64,000 bases of DNA from Fidelibacterota bacterium SCGC AAA298-D23 (lineage in GTDB: Bacteria; Fidelibacterota; Marinisomatia; Marinisomatales; Marinisomataceae). Within the stretch, counting starts at the first letter, position 1. Each line of letters begins with the position of its first letter. This document shows, one piece after another, positions 24,158 to 32,236 of the stretch. The stretch spans positions 84,156-148,155 of the forward strand of contig AQSI01000002.1 of assembly GCA_000402655.1 (NCBI GenBank), read 5' to 3'. Position numbers and translations under genes: made by a program. A model generated the notes under the pieces. That model saw only the letters and a list, made by a program, of their open reading frames with translations, was not told the DNA's origin and made no database searches.

Positions 24158-25379
24158 CTATTTAAAGCCAACTCTGCTTAAGACTACTAAAGAATCAAAT
24201 ATATGGTTTGAAAGAGTTTGGAAAGTAGACCCAAGTCTTCATTTGGAGTATACCAAATTACTTTCTGATATGAAGGAATTTAATAGAGATTCAAGCTTGG
24301 TTTACTCAACATTGCTTTCAGTTAATGAAAATGAAAAAAAACATTCGAGCAAAGATATTGATAAAGTTTTTAACTTAATACCTAATAATCACAATGATGC
24401 ATGGGAGCAGCTTAATGCAGTTGTAAAAGTTGTTGATTCAAATAAAAAAAAGGCAAAAACATCTTATGTATTTGGTTCAAGAACTTTCAGAGATCCTTTA
24501 AGGAAAAAATTTTTTCTAGCCAAATATAGTGACGGAAAAAACACTTTTTTACATAGCAATCCCGTTACTAATCATGAAAATAATAAAGATATTGTTATAA
24601 ATGTTTCACATAATATTAAAACTGACAATCCAACAAAAAAGAAAGGTTTAAATACTTCAAAAGAATTATTATCAAAGTATCTTTCTAAAAAACCAATAAA
24701 ATTCTCAAACTTTAAAAATGAAGAAAATATTGAATATGAGTTTACCTATCCAGTACTTCATTCAAAAGTTATAACATGTATCAGCTTTATTAAAAGAGCT
24801 GTTAGCATTTTTTTTAAATGCCACGGTATTAATTTTTCTTCTATAGATATTGTACCAATCTCAAATACAAATTATGAAATATTTATTGCTAGTTCAGAGG
24901 CATCTGATGTTAATTCTTTTTGTTCACAGAATTCATATTTCACTTTTAATGGGTATATGGGTCCTGATGAGGTAGAATGTTCACCACTAGCTAATCATTT
25001 TAATTTGTTCTTGAATGAAATTTTTACAAAATCAAATCTCTATTATTTCAATCAAGATCTTTGGATTTACTTAACTTTCAATATTTATTCCAGAGATAAA
25101 TCACTTAGGTTCAATACAATTATGAATAAAAGAATGGAAAGAATAATTAAGACAATTCGATCTCTAAATAATTTACATCACAAAAATAATTATGAATTTG
25201 ATAAAAGTGATTTTGATAATTCATATAACAACTTGGATGAAGCAATTAAAGATTATAAAGCTATATATGAACAATGGTTCAAAGATAATGCTATACCAAA
25301 ATCTCCAGAGGAAGAAATTGAAATGCTAAAAAAAGAATTGGCTGAAAAACAAGAGCTTTTAAAGAAGTCAAAAAAATAA
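24144..25379 (+). CDS. Unknown 411-residue protein paired with a helicase
   Basis: I do not recognise this protein. It has no export signal, no P-loop and no obvious nuclease motif. The N-terminal half is rich in charged residues; the centre (about 195-310) has alternating strands and helices. The C-terminus is a short coiled coil (EEEIEMLKKELAEKQELLKK). It has a GAAGGAA Shine-Dalgarno and overlaps the gene before it. The helicase gene starts immediately after its stop, so both are in one operon. The A+T-rich coding sequence matches the helicase and differs from the CxxC genes upstream. A role as substrate-recognition or effector subunit for the helicase is a guess from context. Confidence 0.65.
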   Translation: MTKTNYLKPTLLKTTKESNIWFERVWKVDPSLHLEYTKLLSDMKEFNRDSSLVYSTLLSVNENEKKHSSKDIDKVFNLIPNNHNDAWEQLNAVVKVVDSNKKKAKTSYVFGSRTFRDPLRKKFFLAKYSDGKNTFLHSNPVTNHENNKDIVINVSHNIKTDNPTKKKGLNTSKELLSKYLSKKPIKFSNFKNEENIEYEFTYPVLHSKVITCISFIKRAVSIFFKCHGINFSSIDIVPISNTNYEIFIASSEASDVNSFCSQNSYFTFNGYMGPDEVECSPLANHFNLFLNEIFTKSNLYYFNQDLWIYLTFNIYSRDKSLRFNTIMNKRMERIIKTIRSLNNLHHKNNYEFDKSDFDNSYNNLDEAIKDYKAIYEQWFKDNAIPKSPEEEIEMLKKELAEKQELLKKSKK

Positions 25380-25382
25380 GTG

Positions 25383-28076
25383 ATGAGTAGAATCTTTCCA
25401 GACTCAAATTATAATATTTTTGAAGATCTTAATAATCCAAGAAGTAAGAGTGAGTGGGGATATGGATATGAAAAATCAAGCAATACAGAATTTATTAATT
25501 ACAAAGAGTTTATAGATAAGCTTGACCAGTATGTTGATTCAAATTTTAAAATATGGCTAGGAACTGACCCTTATAACCCTCTTTATTTTTCTGAGATATG
25601 CATCTTTGATCAAGAGAACGGAACTTTTCATCTAATTGAATACTTTCCTTTTAAACATCAAGAGCAAGTTAATTACATTTTCAATCCAAATGCTTTTAAA
25701 AGGGGCGTACTTATTAAGGATAGAATTTTTAAAAATAAAAAAAATCCAAAATCTTTTTCAACCAAAGATCATCATTTGTATCTGAAAAATATTCTTGAAC
25801 TTAAAAAAATATATGATAACAAGGGTGACAAAGGACAGCTTTCGGACGTTGATGAGAGCAGGAAAAAAGATATTTTAAATTATAATAATAAGTTTGAAAA
25901 ACTTTTAAAAGACTATAAGACAATAAAAGATGATCCAGTTAACAGACTGAATAGGTTTTCTTATGGAATAACAGATTCCCTAAATATCTCTAACAATGAT
26001 GCTAAATCATTTAGAGAAAATAACATTTATAAACATTTCTTTTTTGGAAATCTTAACTCAGAATATAAAGAAGATTATTTTATTACATCTGAAGATGAAA
26101 AGAAATTTTTTTCATCACAAAAGGCATACAATTACGGAAAAGGTATTAATTATTATGGTAGGGAAGACTTCCAATTATTGATTGATAAAATAAATAAACA
26201 GATAAAAAATCCAATTTGGAATTCCAAAAAACATGTTAAAAAAATAGAATTCAATTTTTTACCTGTAATAAAAAAAGTTGAAAAGAATAAACCTAAAAAA
26301 CTTTCAGATATTCAGATAAAACATGTGAATAGAAAAGCTTTTTCAAGTAGGATGAGAATATCAGGTGTTGCTGGTTCCGGAAAAACTTTTTGTTTAACAA
26401 CAAGAGCAATGAATTATGCTAATAACGATAAAAATGTTTTGTATACATTCTTTACTTCGTCATTCAAAAGTTATGTTATACACAACTTAGAAAATCCTGA
26501 TTTTACCTATAAAAGACGAGTTGGTAATTACAATAAACCGAGTATAGTTGTCAAAAATATTCATATGTTATTTTCAGAAATGATAGACCAATATTATTTA
26601 CACATTAAGTCTCTAGGTCTTAAAGATGATGAGGGTCTAGATTATAGAAATATCAGAAAAATAAAGCCCGAAAAAAATAAAAGTTTTGAAGTGGCATTTA
26701 CAACAAAAATAAATCGTTTAATAAAACATGATGAAAAAGTTTTTTTTGATGCGATGGGAAACGTTTTTGACTTTGATGCTATAATGGTTGATGAGGGTCA
26801 AAATTTTAAAAGCTCATGGTTTTCTGTTTTGCAAAAAGTTTGTTTAAAAAATAGACCAAAAGAACAGACTTATGGAGATATGATGGTAGCATTTGATGAA
26901 AAACAAAAGCTATTTGGTGATAATGAAGTTGGAGAATCAATAAAGGAACTATCAAAACCCGAATTAATAAATGATCCTTTAAATGCGACATATAGAATTC
27001 CACCTAATTTGTTTGAAAAGGTAAATATTGTTAGAAAAAAACTTGGTTTGTCAGAAATCGAATACATAATTCCTAGTAAAAAAGATTTAGATTTTATGTC
27101 TGAAGGAGAATATGAATGGATAAACATACCAAAGAATTTTTCATCTATAGATGATAAATCAGAATTTATTGTAAATAATACACTTAAAATAATTAAAAAA
27201 AATAGTTTGAAGCTTGGTGACAGTGCTATTATAACAGACGATCATACAATAATGGCTAAAATCCAAGATTTAATTAACAAGAAAAATCTTCTAGAGAATA
27301 ATGATGCGCATTTAGAAAAGATTACAGATGAACAAGAAATATTAGATAAAAACAAAAATCACACCACTATGATTCTAACAGAATGCCCTGACAAACATAA
27401 AGAGAAGCTTCATAATATGCTTTTAAACAGTAATATTGAACCTGGGAAAGATGAATCGTGGTTGCTACAAGATAATGAATTTAAAATGAAAAGTTATGGA
27501 AAGTGGAATCCAGAAACAAGGTCAAGAAAATTAAGAAATGACTACAGCTTGCTTAACACCGATAAGTATAATTTATTATTCCATTTATATGAGGATGAAG
27601 AACAATTACAGGAGTCCATCCTTGATGATTATGAACAGGATATCCCATCTTATGCTATAGATCCAAAACTTTCAAAAGAAAGTTTAAATTTACTACCTGA
27701 TGTTAAGTACGAAGTGGCTTACAATTGGAATGAAAATGAGCTAAATACTCATAAAATATCTAGAAGGGCTCAATGGCTAAATAGGCAATTGAAGGATATT
27801 TACGACTTCTCAGATGATAAAGGGTTAATTACTCACACAATAAAAAGCTTTCAAGGACAAGAATTACCAAATATTTTTATCTATCTTTCCAGTCAATTCA
27901 ATAAAGATGGATTAAGAAAAGAGCAAGGAGCTAAATATACATATTGGAAAAGTTCATGGGAATATGAAGCTTATGTTAATCAGCTTTTTGTTGCACTTAC
28001 TAGGTCTAGAAATTCTGCTTGGTTATTTAATGATAGTAGCGAATTAGATTTTATTTCTGAAGAATTTAATAGGTGA
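25383..28076 (+). CDS. Superfamily 1 (UvrD-like) helicase with unknown N-terminal domain
   Basis: The ~897-residue protein carries superfamily 1 helicase motifs in its C-terminal two thirds: Walker A ISGVAGSGKTF (about 330), Walker B with the rare form VDEGQNF (about 468), TYRIPPNLFEK (motif IV-like), HTIKSFQGQELPNIFIYL (motif V) and FVALTRSRNSAWLF (motif VI, about 873). About 150 residues are inserted inside the second helicase domain. The first ~300 residues match nothing I recognise; a nuclease of NERD type is conceivable but unproven. A GTG at 25380 directly precedes the chosen ATG. Orphan helicases of this build are frequent in defence islands. Confidence 0.82.
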   Translation: MSRIFPDSNYNIFEDLNNPRSKSEWGYGYEKSSNTEFINYKEFIDKLDQYVDSNFKIWLGTDPYNPLYFSEICIFDQENGTFHLIEYFPFKHQEQVNYIFNPNAFKRGVLIKDRIFKNKKNPKSFSTKDHHLYLKNILELKKIYDNKGDKGQLSDVDESRKKDILNYNNKFEKLLKDYKTIKDDPVNRLNRFSYGITDSLNISNNDAKSFRENNIYKHFFFGNLNSEYKEDYFITSEDEKKFFSSQKAYNYGKGINYYGREDFQLLIDKINKQIKNPIWNSKKHVKKIEFNFLPVIKKVEKNKPKKLSDIQIKHVNRKAFSSRMRISGVAGSGKTFCLTTRAMNYANNDKNVLYTFFTSSFKSYVIHNLENPDFTYKRRVGNYNKPSIVVKNIHMLFSEMIDQYYLHIKSLGLKDDEGLDYRNIRKIKPEKNKSFEVAFTTKINRLIKHDEKVFFDAMGNVFDFDAIMVDEGQNFKSSWFSVLQKVCLKNRPKEQTYGDMMVAFDEKQKLFGDNEVGESIKELSKPELINDPLNATYRIPPNLFEKVNIVRKKLGLSEIEYIIPSKKDLDFMSEGEYEWINIPKNFSSIDDKSEFIVNNTLKIIKKNSLKLGDSAIITDDHTIMAKIQDLINKKNLLENNDAHLEKITDEQEILDKNKNHTTMILTECPDKHKEKLHNMLLNSNIEPGKDESWLLQDNEFKMKSYGKWNPETRSRKLRNDYSLLNTDKYNLLFHLYEDEEQLQESILDDYEQDIPSYAIDPKLSKESLNLLPDVKYEVAYNWNENELNTHKISRRAQWLNRQLKDIYDFSDDKGLITHTIKSFQGQELPNIFIYLSSQFNKDGLRKEQGAKYTYWKSSWEYEAYVNQLFVALTRSRNSAWLFNDSSELDFISEEFNR

Positions 28077-28082
28077 CAATTT

Positions 28083-28277
28083 ATGGGCTGCTTTAACACA
28101 TTATTTTTATTATTACTTGGCGGAATATACTTATTCTGGCCTGATTTAATGCAAGTTGAAGGCTTTTGGTTTAGTTTTATAGCTGTATGGCTATGTTTTT
28201 TTATTTCATGGGCATTATTTGGCGATATAGCAGATGAAATTTCGGGTGTAAATAAATATAAAGATGATGAATTCTAA
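28083..28277 (+). CDS. Small two-helix membrane protein
   Basis: A 64-residue protein with two hydrophobic helices (about 4-19 and 28-46) and an acidic tail (YKDDEF). It begins 6 nt after the helicase stop and overlaps the next gene by 14 bp, so it is transcribed with them. No family recognised. Tiny membrane proteins in defence operons are sometimes effectors that breach the membrane, but nothing here shows that. Confidence 0.55.
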   Translation: MGCFNTLFLLLLGGIYLFWPDLMQVEGFWFSFIAVWLCFFISWALFGDIADEISGVNKYKDDEF

Positions 28278-28641
28278 ATCACTTAATTGGTCTAACTGGA
28301 AATTATTACCAAATCCTTCTAAGTCACATAATAGTTTTAGATCGTTAATCATGAAAGCAGTAAGAAACCCTTCCTATCCAGGAGTTTATCAATTAAAAAA
28401 CAATGATACGGGTGAATATGTACTTTTTGGGGTAGGTGTTAAGGTAGGAGAGCGTATGTGCTCCTTAATTCCTAAAGAATACGGTGGTGTTGGACGAAGA
28501 AACAACCACTATAAAAGAGATTATGTTTGGAAAAATATAGAATACATTCAGTTTAGAACGATAACTACTGAAACACGCAATGAAGCTCTTGAAATAGAAA
28601 GATTTTTAAAACATCAAAATATTCATATTTTCAATACATGA
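28264..28641 (+). CDS. GIY-YIG nuclease-like protein, candidate restriction endonuclease
   Basis: A 125-residue protein with features of a GIY-YIG catalytic domain: PGVYQLKN (about 38-45, the GIY element), YVLFGVG in place of YIG (about 52-58), the following arginine in GERM, and a late helix with a candidate metal-binding glutamate in RNEALEIERFLK (about 105-116). Its start overlaps the preceding membrane protein, and its stop overlaps the adenine methylase start by 4 bp. Some type II restriction enzymes (for example Hpy188I and Eco29kI) have GIY-YIG folds, so a restriction-modification pair is the natural reading. The YIG element is degenerate, so activity is uncertain. Confidence 0.6.
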   Translation: MMNSKSLNWSNWKLLPNPSKSHNSFRSLIMKAVRNPSYPGVYQLKNNDTGEYVLFGVGVKVGERMCSLIPKEYGGVGRRNNHYKRDYVWKNIEYIQFRTITTETRNEALEIERFLKHQNIHIFNT

Positions 28642-29468
28642 ATTCTAGCGTGAAACCTTTTTTGAAGTGGGTAGGTGGCAAGTACACTTTAGCAATTGAG
28701 CTTAAAAAGCATTTACCAAACAATTTTGATGAGCTTAATTATATTGAACCAATGTTAGGTGGAGCTGGTATGTTTTTCAATTTGCAACCAAAAAAAGCTA
28801 TTTTAAGCGATATAAACAAAAAACTTATCATAACCTATCAATCTATCCAAAATAACGTTGAAGGTGTTATTTCGGAGCTAAAAAAGCATGAATTAAACCA
28901 CAAAACTAATGAAGATTACTTTTATGATGTAAGAGAGTATTTTAATAAAGGATGTGAAACACGTGAAGGACTTGCAGCAGCTTTTATATATCTAAATAAA
29001 ACAAATTTTAATGGATTATATAGAGTTAATAATAAGGGAGAGTTTAATGTTCCAAAGGGAAGAACTACCTCGGGTTCTGTTACTATCTGCGATGAAAAAG
29101 TATTAAAAAATTGCTCAGATTTGCTTAAAGGTGTTGAACTGTATTGGAAGTCCTATGAAGATGCTTTAAAAGATTTAAATAAACATTGTTTTGTATATCT
29201 AGATCCTCCTTACTTACCACAAACAGATGTCTCATTTACTAAATATTCTAAAGATGGATTTTCAGTTGAGGATCATCAAATATTATCAAAACATTGTAAA
29301 GATTTATCTCAAAGAGGTATAAAGTTTATGATGTCAAATGCTGAAAATGATTATACGTATGAAATATATGGTGATTTTTCAATTAAACCACTGACTGTTT
29401 ATCATTCTCTGGGTCCAGACAAAAAAACAAGAAAAAAGGCAAAGGAATGTATAATTACAAACTATTAG
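28638..29468 (+). CDS. D12-class (Dam-type) adenine-N6 DNA methyltransferase
   Basis: A 276-residue member of the D12 class that methylates adenine N6 using S-adenosylmethionine. Motifs: FLKWVGGKYTLA (residues 8-19, SAM-binding motif X), YIEPMLGGAGMFF (motif I, about 35-47), and the catalytic VYLDPPYLPQT (DPPY, about 189). Length is near that of E. coli Dam (278), and many members recognise GATC, but the site cannot be read from sequence. The ATG overlaps the GIY-YIG gene stop (ATGA), and the convergent operon ends 1 nt after its stop. Probably the protective half of a restriction-modification pair. Confidence 0.92.
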   Translation: MNSSVKPFLKWVGGKYTLAIELKKHLPNNFDELNYIEPMLGGAGMFFNLQPKKAILSDINKKLIITYQSIQNNVEGVISELKKHELNHKTNEDYFYDVREYFNKGCETREGLAAAFIYLNKTNFNGLYRVNNKGEFNVPKGRTTSGSVTICDEKVLKNCSDLLKGVELYWKSYEDALKDLNKHCFVYLDPPYLPQTDVSFTKYSKDGFSVEDHQILSKHCKDLSQRGIKFMMSNAENDYTYEIYGDFSIKPLTVYHSLGPDKKTRKKAKECIITNY

Positions 29469-29469
29469 T

Positions 29470-29919
29470 TTATTTAGCTGCTTTTTTCATGTAGGAGTAA
29501 AGAGTCGTAATTACTTTTTCTTCATCCTCTTGATTTAAAATCTTTAGAAGCTTTTTAATTCCGCCATTAGCATACTCATGCGAAATATTTTGAATAATTT
29601 TTTTATCTTCATCTAAAATTTCAAGCCCTTTTTCTTTAACGGCTATAGATACAATTAAAGCAACGGTATTTTTTCGCAAAATAGTGTCAATATTTCCACC
29701 TCTTACTTGCTGTAACCAACCGCCATTATTATTTGTGAAAGTTCCTTTTAATTTCAAATTATCTGTGTAGCCAATAGCTATCGCCATACAAACGACTTGT
29801 AATTTATCTATATTATATTTATCAACAATTTCATGTTTAAAAACTTTTTGCCATGTTTCTTCGTTTTTACTATCAATATAGAAAGCACTTCGTACAAAAT
29901 TTTGAATATTATTTGCCAT
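29470..29919 (-). CDS. Small partner protein of the DndD-like ATPase, unknown
   Basis: The last gene of the five-gene minus-strand operon, 149 residues, with a start that overlaps the ATPase stop by one base (TAATG). I recognise no catalytic motif. The segment KLQVVCMAIAIGYTDNLKLKG (about 39-59) is loosely like the helix and Gly-Phe turn in small proteins annotated as Dnd-system-associated, so it may be an accessory subunit of the DndD-like protein. That link is inference from neighbourhood plus a weak pattern. The C-terminal half is helical (EYANGGIKKLLKILNQ). Confidence 0.65.
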   Translation of the reverse strand: MANNIQNFVRSAFYIDSKNEETWQKVFKHEIVDKYNIDKLQVVCMAIAIGYTDNLKLKGTFTNNNGGWLQQVRGGNIDTILRKNTVALIVSIAVKEKGLEILDEDKKIIQNISHEYANGGIKKLLKILNQEDEEKVITTLYSYMKKAAK

Positions 29920-32039
29920 TATATTGTTCTTTTATGGTAGTTAGTCTCAATTGCATTATCTTTATCTAAGCTTGAAATTTTTATTTCATAGAAGTTTGAG
30001 ACATAGGGTTTAATAATCTTGAAAACATCATCAGTGAGTTCAGAGTCAGTAAAAAAGAAGGTAGTTTGAATATCTTTATCTTTCAAGTTAACAAAATTTT
30101 CCATTATTCCTTTTCTGTATTCTAAACTAACCGCACTAAGAGGCGTATCAATAAACATTGGAAATCTTAATTCCAAACCTTCTTGCATGGACTGCATGTA
30201 ACAATATCCTGTAAGAAATTGTTCCCCTGTTGACATGAGAGGAGAACCATTCAATGGAAGTAAATTATTATTATTCTTATCACTAACATTTAAGTTGTAA
30301 TTTTCAGAGATTTTAGCATTCCAAAAACCTTTTTTTAGCGTTGTTGTTTCAATTAATTTTCTAAACCTATCATTAGTAACTTTTAAGGCTTCCAGTCTTG
30401 TGTCCTCAATAGCTGGCTCTAGAAGATTAATTGATTTTTCAAGAAAATTTAATTGAATATATGCTTCTGAAGAACTTGATATATTTTTTTTAATATTTTT
30501 AATTTCCTCATTGAGTTCTCTTATAAAATCAATATTAGTTTCAACAATAGCTTCTTTTTTAGTTAAATCTCTATTAGCGACTTTAAGCCTTATTTCTGCC
30601 ATATCATGTTTTTTTTGAATTTCTTTCATTGACTTTTTATCATAATTTCCAATTTCATTCATATGATCTGCTCTTTGTTTATCTAAGTTACTCAGTTTAT
30701 TTTTAATTTTTTTTAATTCGTCATATGAATTTTTTGCATTCTCGAAGATTATGGTTGGACTGTCATTTAAAATTCCAGCTGTAAATTCTTTGGTATGGGT
30801 TGCAATATTCGCAATTTGACTTTTTCTTTTTGATGCAACTCCTTGATTATATTCTTTTATTTTATCTAGAAATTTTTCCTTATTAAAATTTTTAATCCAA
30901 TTTATTTTTGCATAAAATTGTTTATCTTTTTTTAATTTTCCATCAATATCTTTAATTACAAGTTTATCCTCATCAATAATTAAATCTAATATGTCTTCAA
31001 CATTTTCAAGGGCAGGAGGGGGTAATTCTTTATTTTCAATTTTTTTTGCAATTAATGTATCAAAATCATCTATTTCTTTTCTTAGAACAACATTTGCAAA
31101 TGATTCTAATATATCTGTTTTATACTTATTATCTATTTCGTTGTATTTTTCATTTAATGCTACCTTTTGAATATCAATTATTTCAACTTTATTATAAATT
31201 TTTTCTGTTGCCTCATTTTTTTTTATGATTTCAACGTAGTCATTGATTTCATTCTTAATGCTTAATATTTCCTCCTCAAGTTCGCCAATATCATTTACAA
31301 GCTTATTACCGAGTTCAATTTTTTCTGTTACAGAATTTTGAGTTCTAACAAGAATAGCTTCTGGGCTGGTTCCTGTCGATTTTGGTATTTTTTTAACAAG
31401 CTCAGATCTTAAATTTTTAAGATTTTTTAAAACACTTGTCATATCAGTAATTCCTGTTAATATGTTTAAATGAGATTCAATTGAGGATGATTTGTTTGCT
31501 TTAACAAAATCTTGAATGTCCTGACCATCAAAAAAGAAGAAGTTTTGAATTGATCCATTGATAATATTATTTTCAATATACTGTTCTGCGCTGTCATCCT
31601 CTCTGGATTGCAATCCTTCAGAATTATAAAAAGTAACATCTAATTGAGCTTTTTTAGGTAAATACTTTAACTCAACTGGTTTTGTGTCCGTCTTATCTTT
31701 TATCTTTTGAAAAACTTCTGAACGTTCAACAGTTTTTTCATTATTATTTTCGTCGAGAAATATAATTTTTACAGAAACTGTTTCTTCTTCATTAATTAGC
31801 ATTTGTTGTGCAACTTTAAAATTTAGTCTTTCATTTTGAAATTCTTTTTGTCTGATATTTGATAATCTAGGTTCTTTATTAAAAAGGCACCAACTTATTG
31901 CCCTGTAAGTACTAGTCTTTCCAAATCCATTATTTCCTAGAATTATGTTAAAAGGCTTATTTTTTGAAGTGCTCAAATCGAGCTCATGAAAACCCTTATA
32001 TTGTCTAAAATTATTTAAATGAATTTTTTTAATTTTCAT
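29919..32039 (-). CDS. DndD-like SMC/Rad50-type ATPase
   Basis: A 706-residue ATPase with head domains at both ends and a long coiled-coil middle (about 210-590). N-terminal Walker A is GNNGFGKTSTYRAISW (about 35-50). The element FFFFDGQDIQDF (about 173-184) is characteristic of DndD. The C-terminal head has an ABC signature LMSTGEQFLTGY and Walker B MFIDTPLSAVS. DndD belongs to the DNA phosphorothioation machinery, but DndA/B/C/E are absent here, so this is a DndD-type motor used in another system. Overlaps of 4 bp upstream and 1 bp downstream show strict coupling with its neighbours. Confidence 0.85.
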   Translation of the reverse strand: MKIKKIHLNNFRQYKGFHELDLSTSKNKPFNIILGNNGFGKTSTYRAISWCLFNKEPRLSNIRQKEFQNERLNFKVAQQMLINEEETVSVKIIFLDENNNEKTVERSEVFQKIKDKTDTKPVELKYLPKKAQLDVTFYNSEGLQSREDDSAEQYIENNIINGSIQNFFFFDGQDIQDFVKANKSSSIESHLNILTGITDMTSVLKNLKNLRSELVKKIPKSTGTSPEAILVRTQNSVTEKIELGNKLVNDIGELEEEILSIKNEINDYVEIIKKNEATEKIYNKVEIIDIQKVALNEKYNEIDNKYKTDILESFANVVLRKEIDDFDTLIAKKIENKELPPPALENVEDILDLIIDEDKLVIKDIDGKLKKDKQFYAKINWIKNFNKEKFLDKIKEYNQGVASKRKSQIANIATHTKEFTAGILNDSPTIIFENAKNSYDELKKIKNKLSNLDKQRADHMNEIGNYDKKSMKEIQKKHDMAEIRLKVANRDLTKKEAIVETNIDFIRELNEEIKNIKKNISSSSEAYIQLNFLEKSINLLEPAIEDTRLEALKVTNDRFRKLIETTTLKKGFWNAKISENYNLNVSDKNNNNLLPLNGSPLMSTGEQFLTGYCYMQSMQEGLELRFPMFIDTPLSAVSLEYRKGIMENFVNLKDKDIQTTFFFTDSELTDDVFKIIKPYVSNFYEIKISSLDKDNAIETNYHKRTI

Positions 32040-32236
32040 TTTTTTCTTTTTCTTTGTTTTGAAATTTGATTATTTAAAGAATCAATATAGTCTTTTCTGT
32101 ACTGTGTAATAGTTTGATAGTTTTGAATTGATTGAATATTAATTAAATGCTTTAAAAAGTGGTAATTTTCTATATTATCATCCTGTTCAGCTATTTTTTT
32201 AATTATTTCTAATCCTTTATCTGAAAATGATTTCAT
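32036..32236 (-). CDS. 66-residue basic helical protein
   Basis: A small, mostly helical protein with a basic tail (NNQISKQRKRKK) that overlaps the helicase stop and the ATPase start by 4 bp each. Its position in a chain of overlapping genes makes it credible despite its size. No family recognised; the charge pattern could fit DNA or RNA contact or an adaptor between the helicase and the ATPase. Confidence 0.55.
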   Translation of the reverse strand: MKSFSDKGLEIIKKIAEQDDNIENYHFLKHLINIQSIQNYQTITQYRKDYIDSLNNQISKQRKRKK

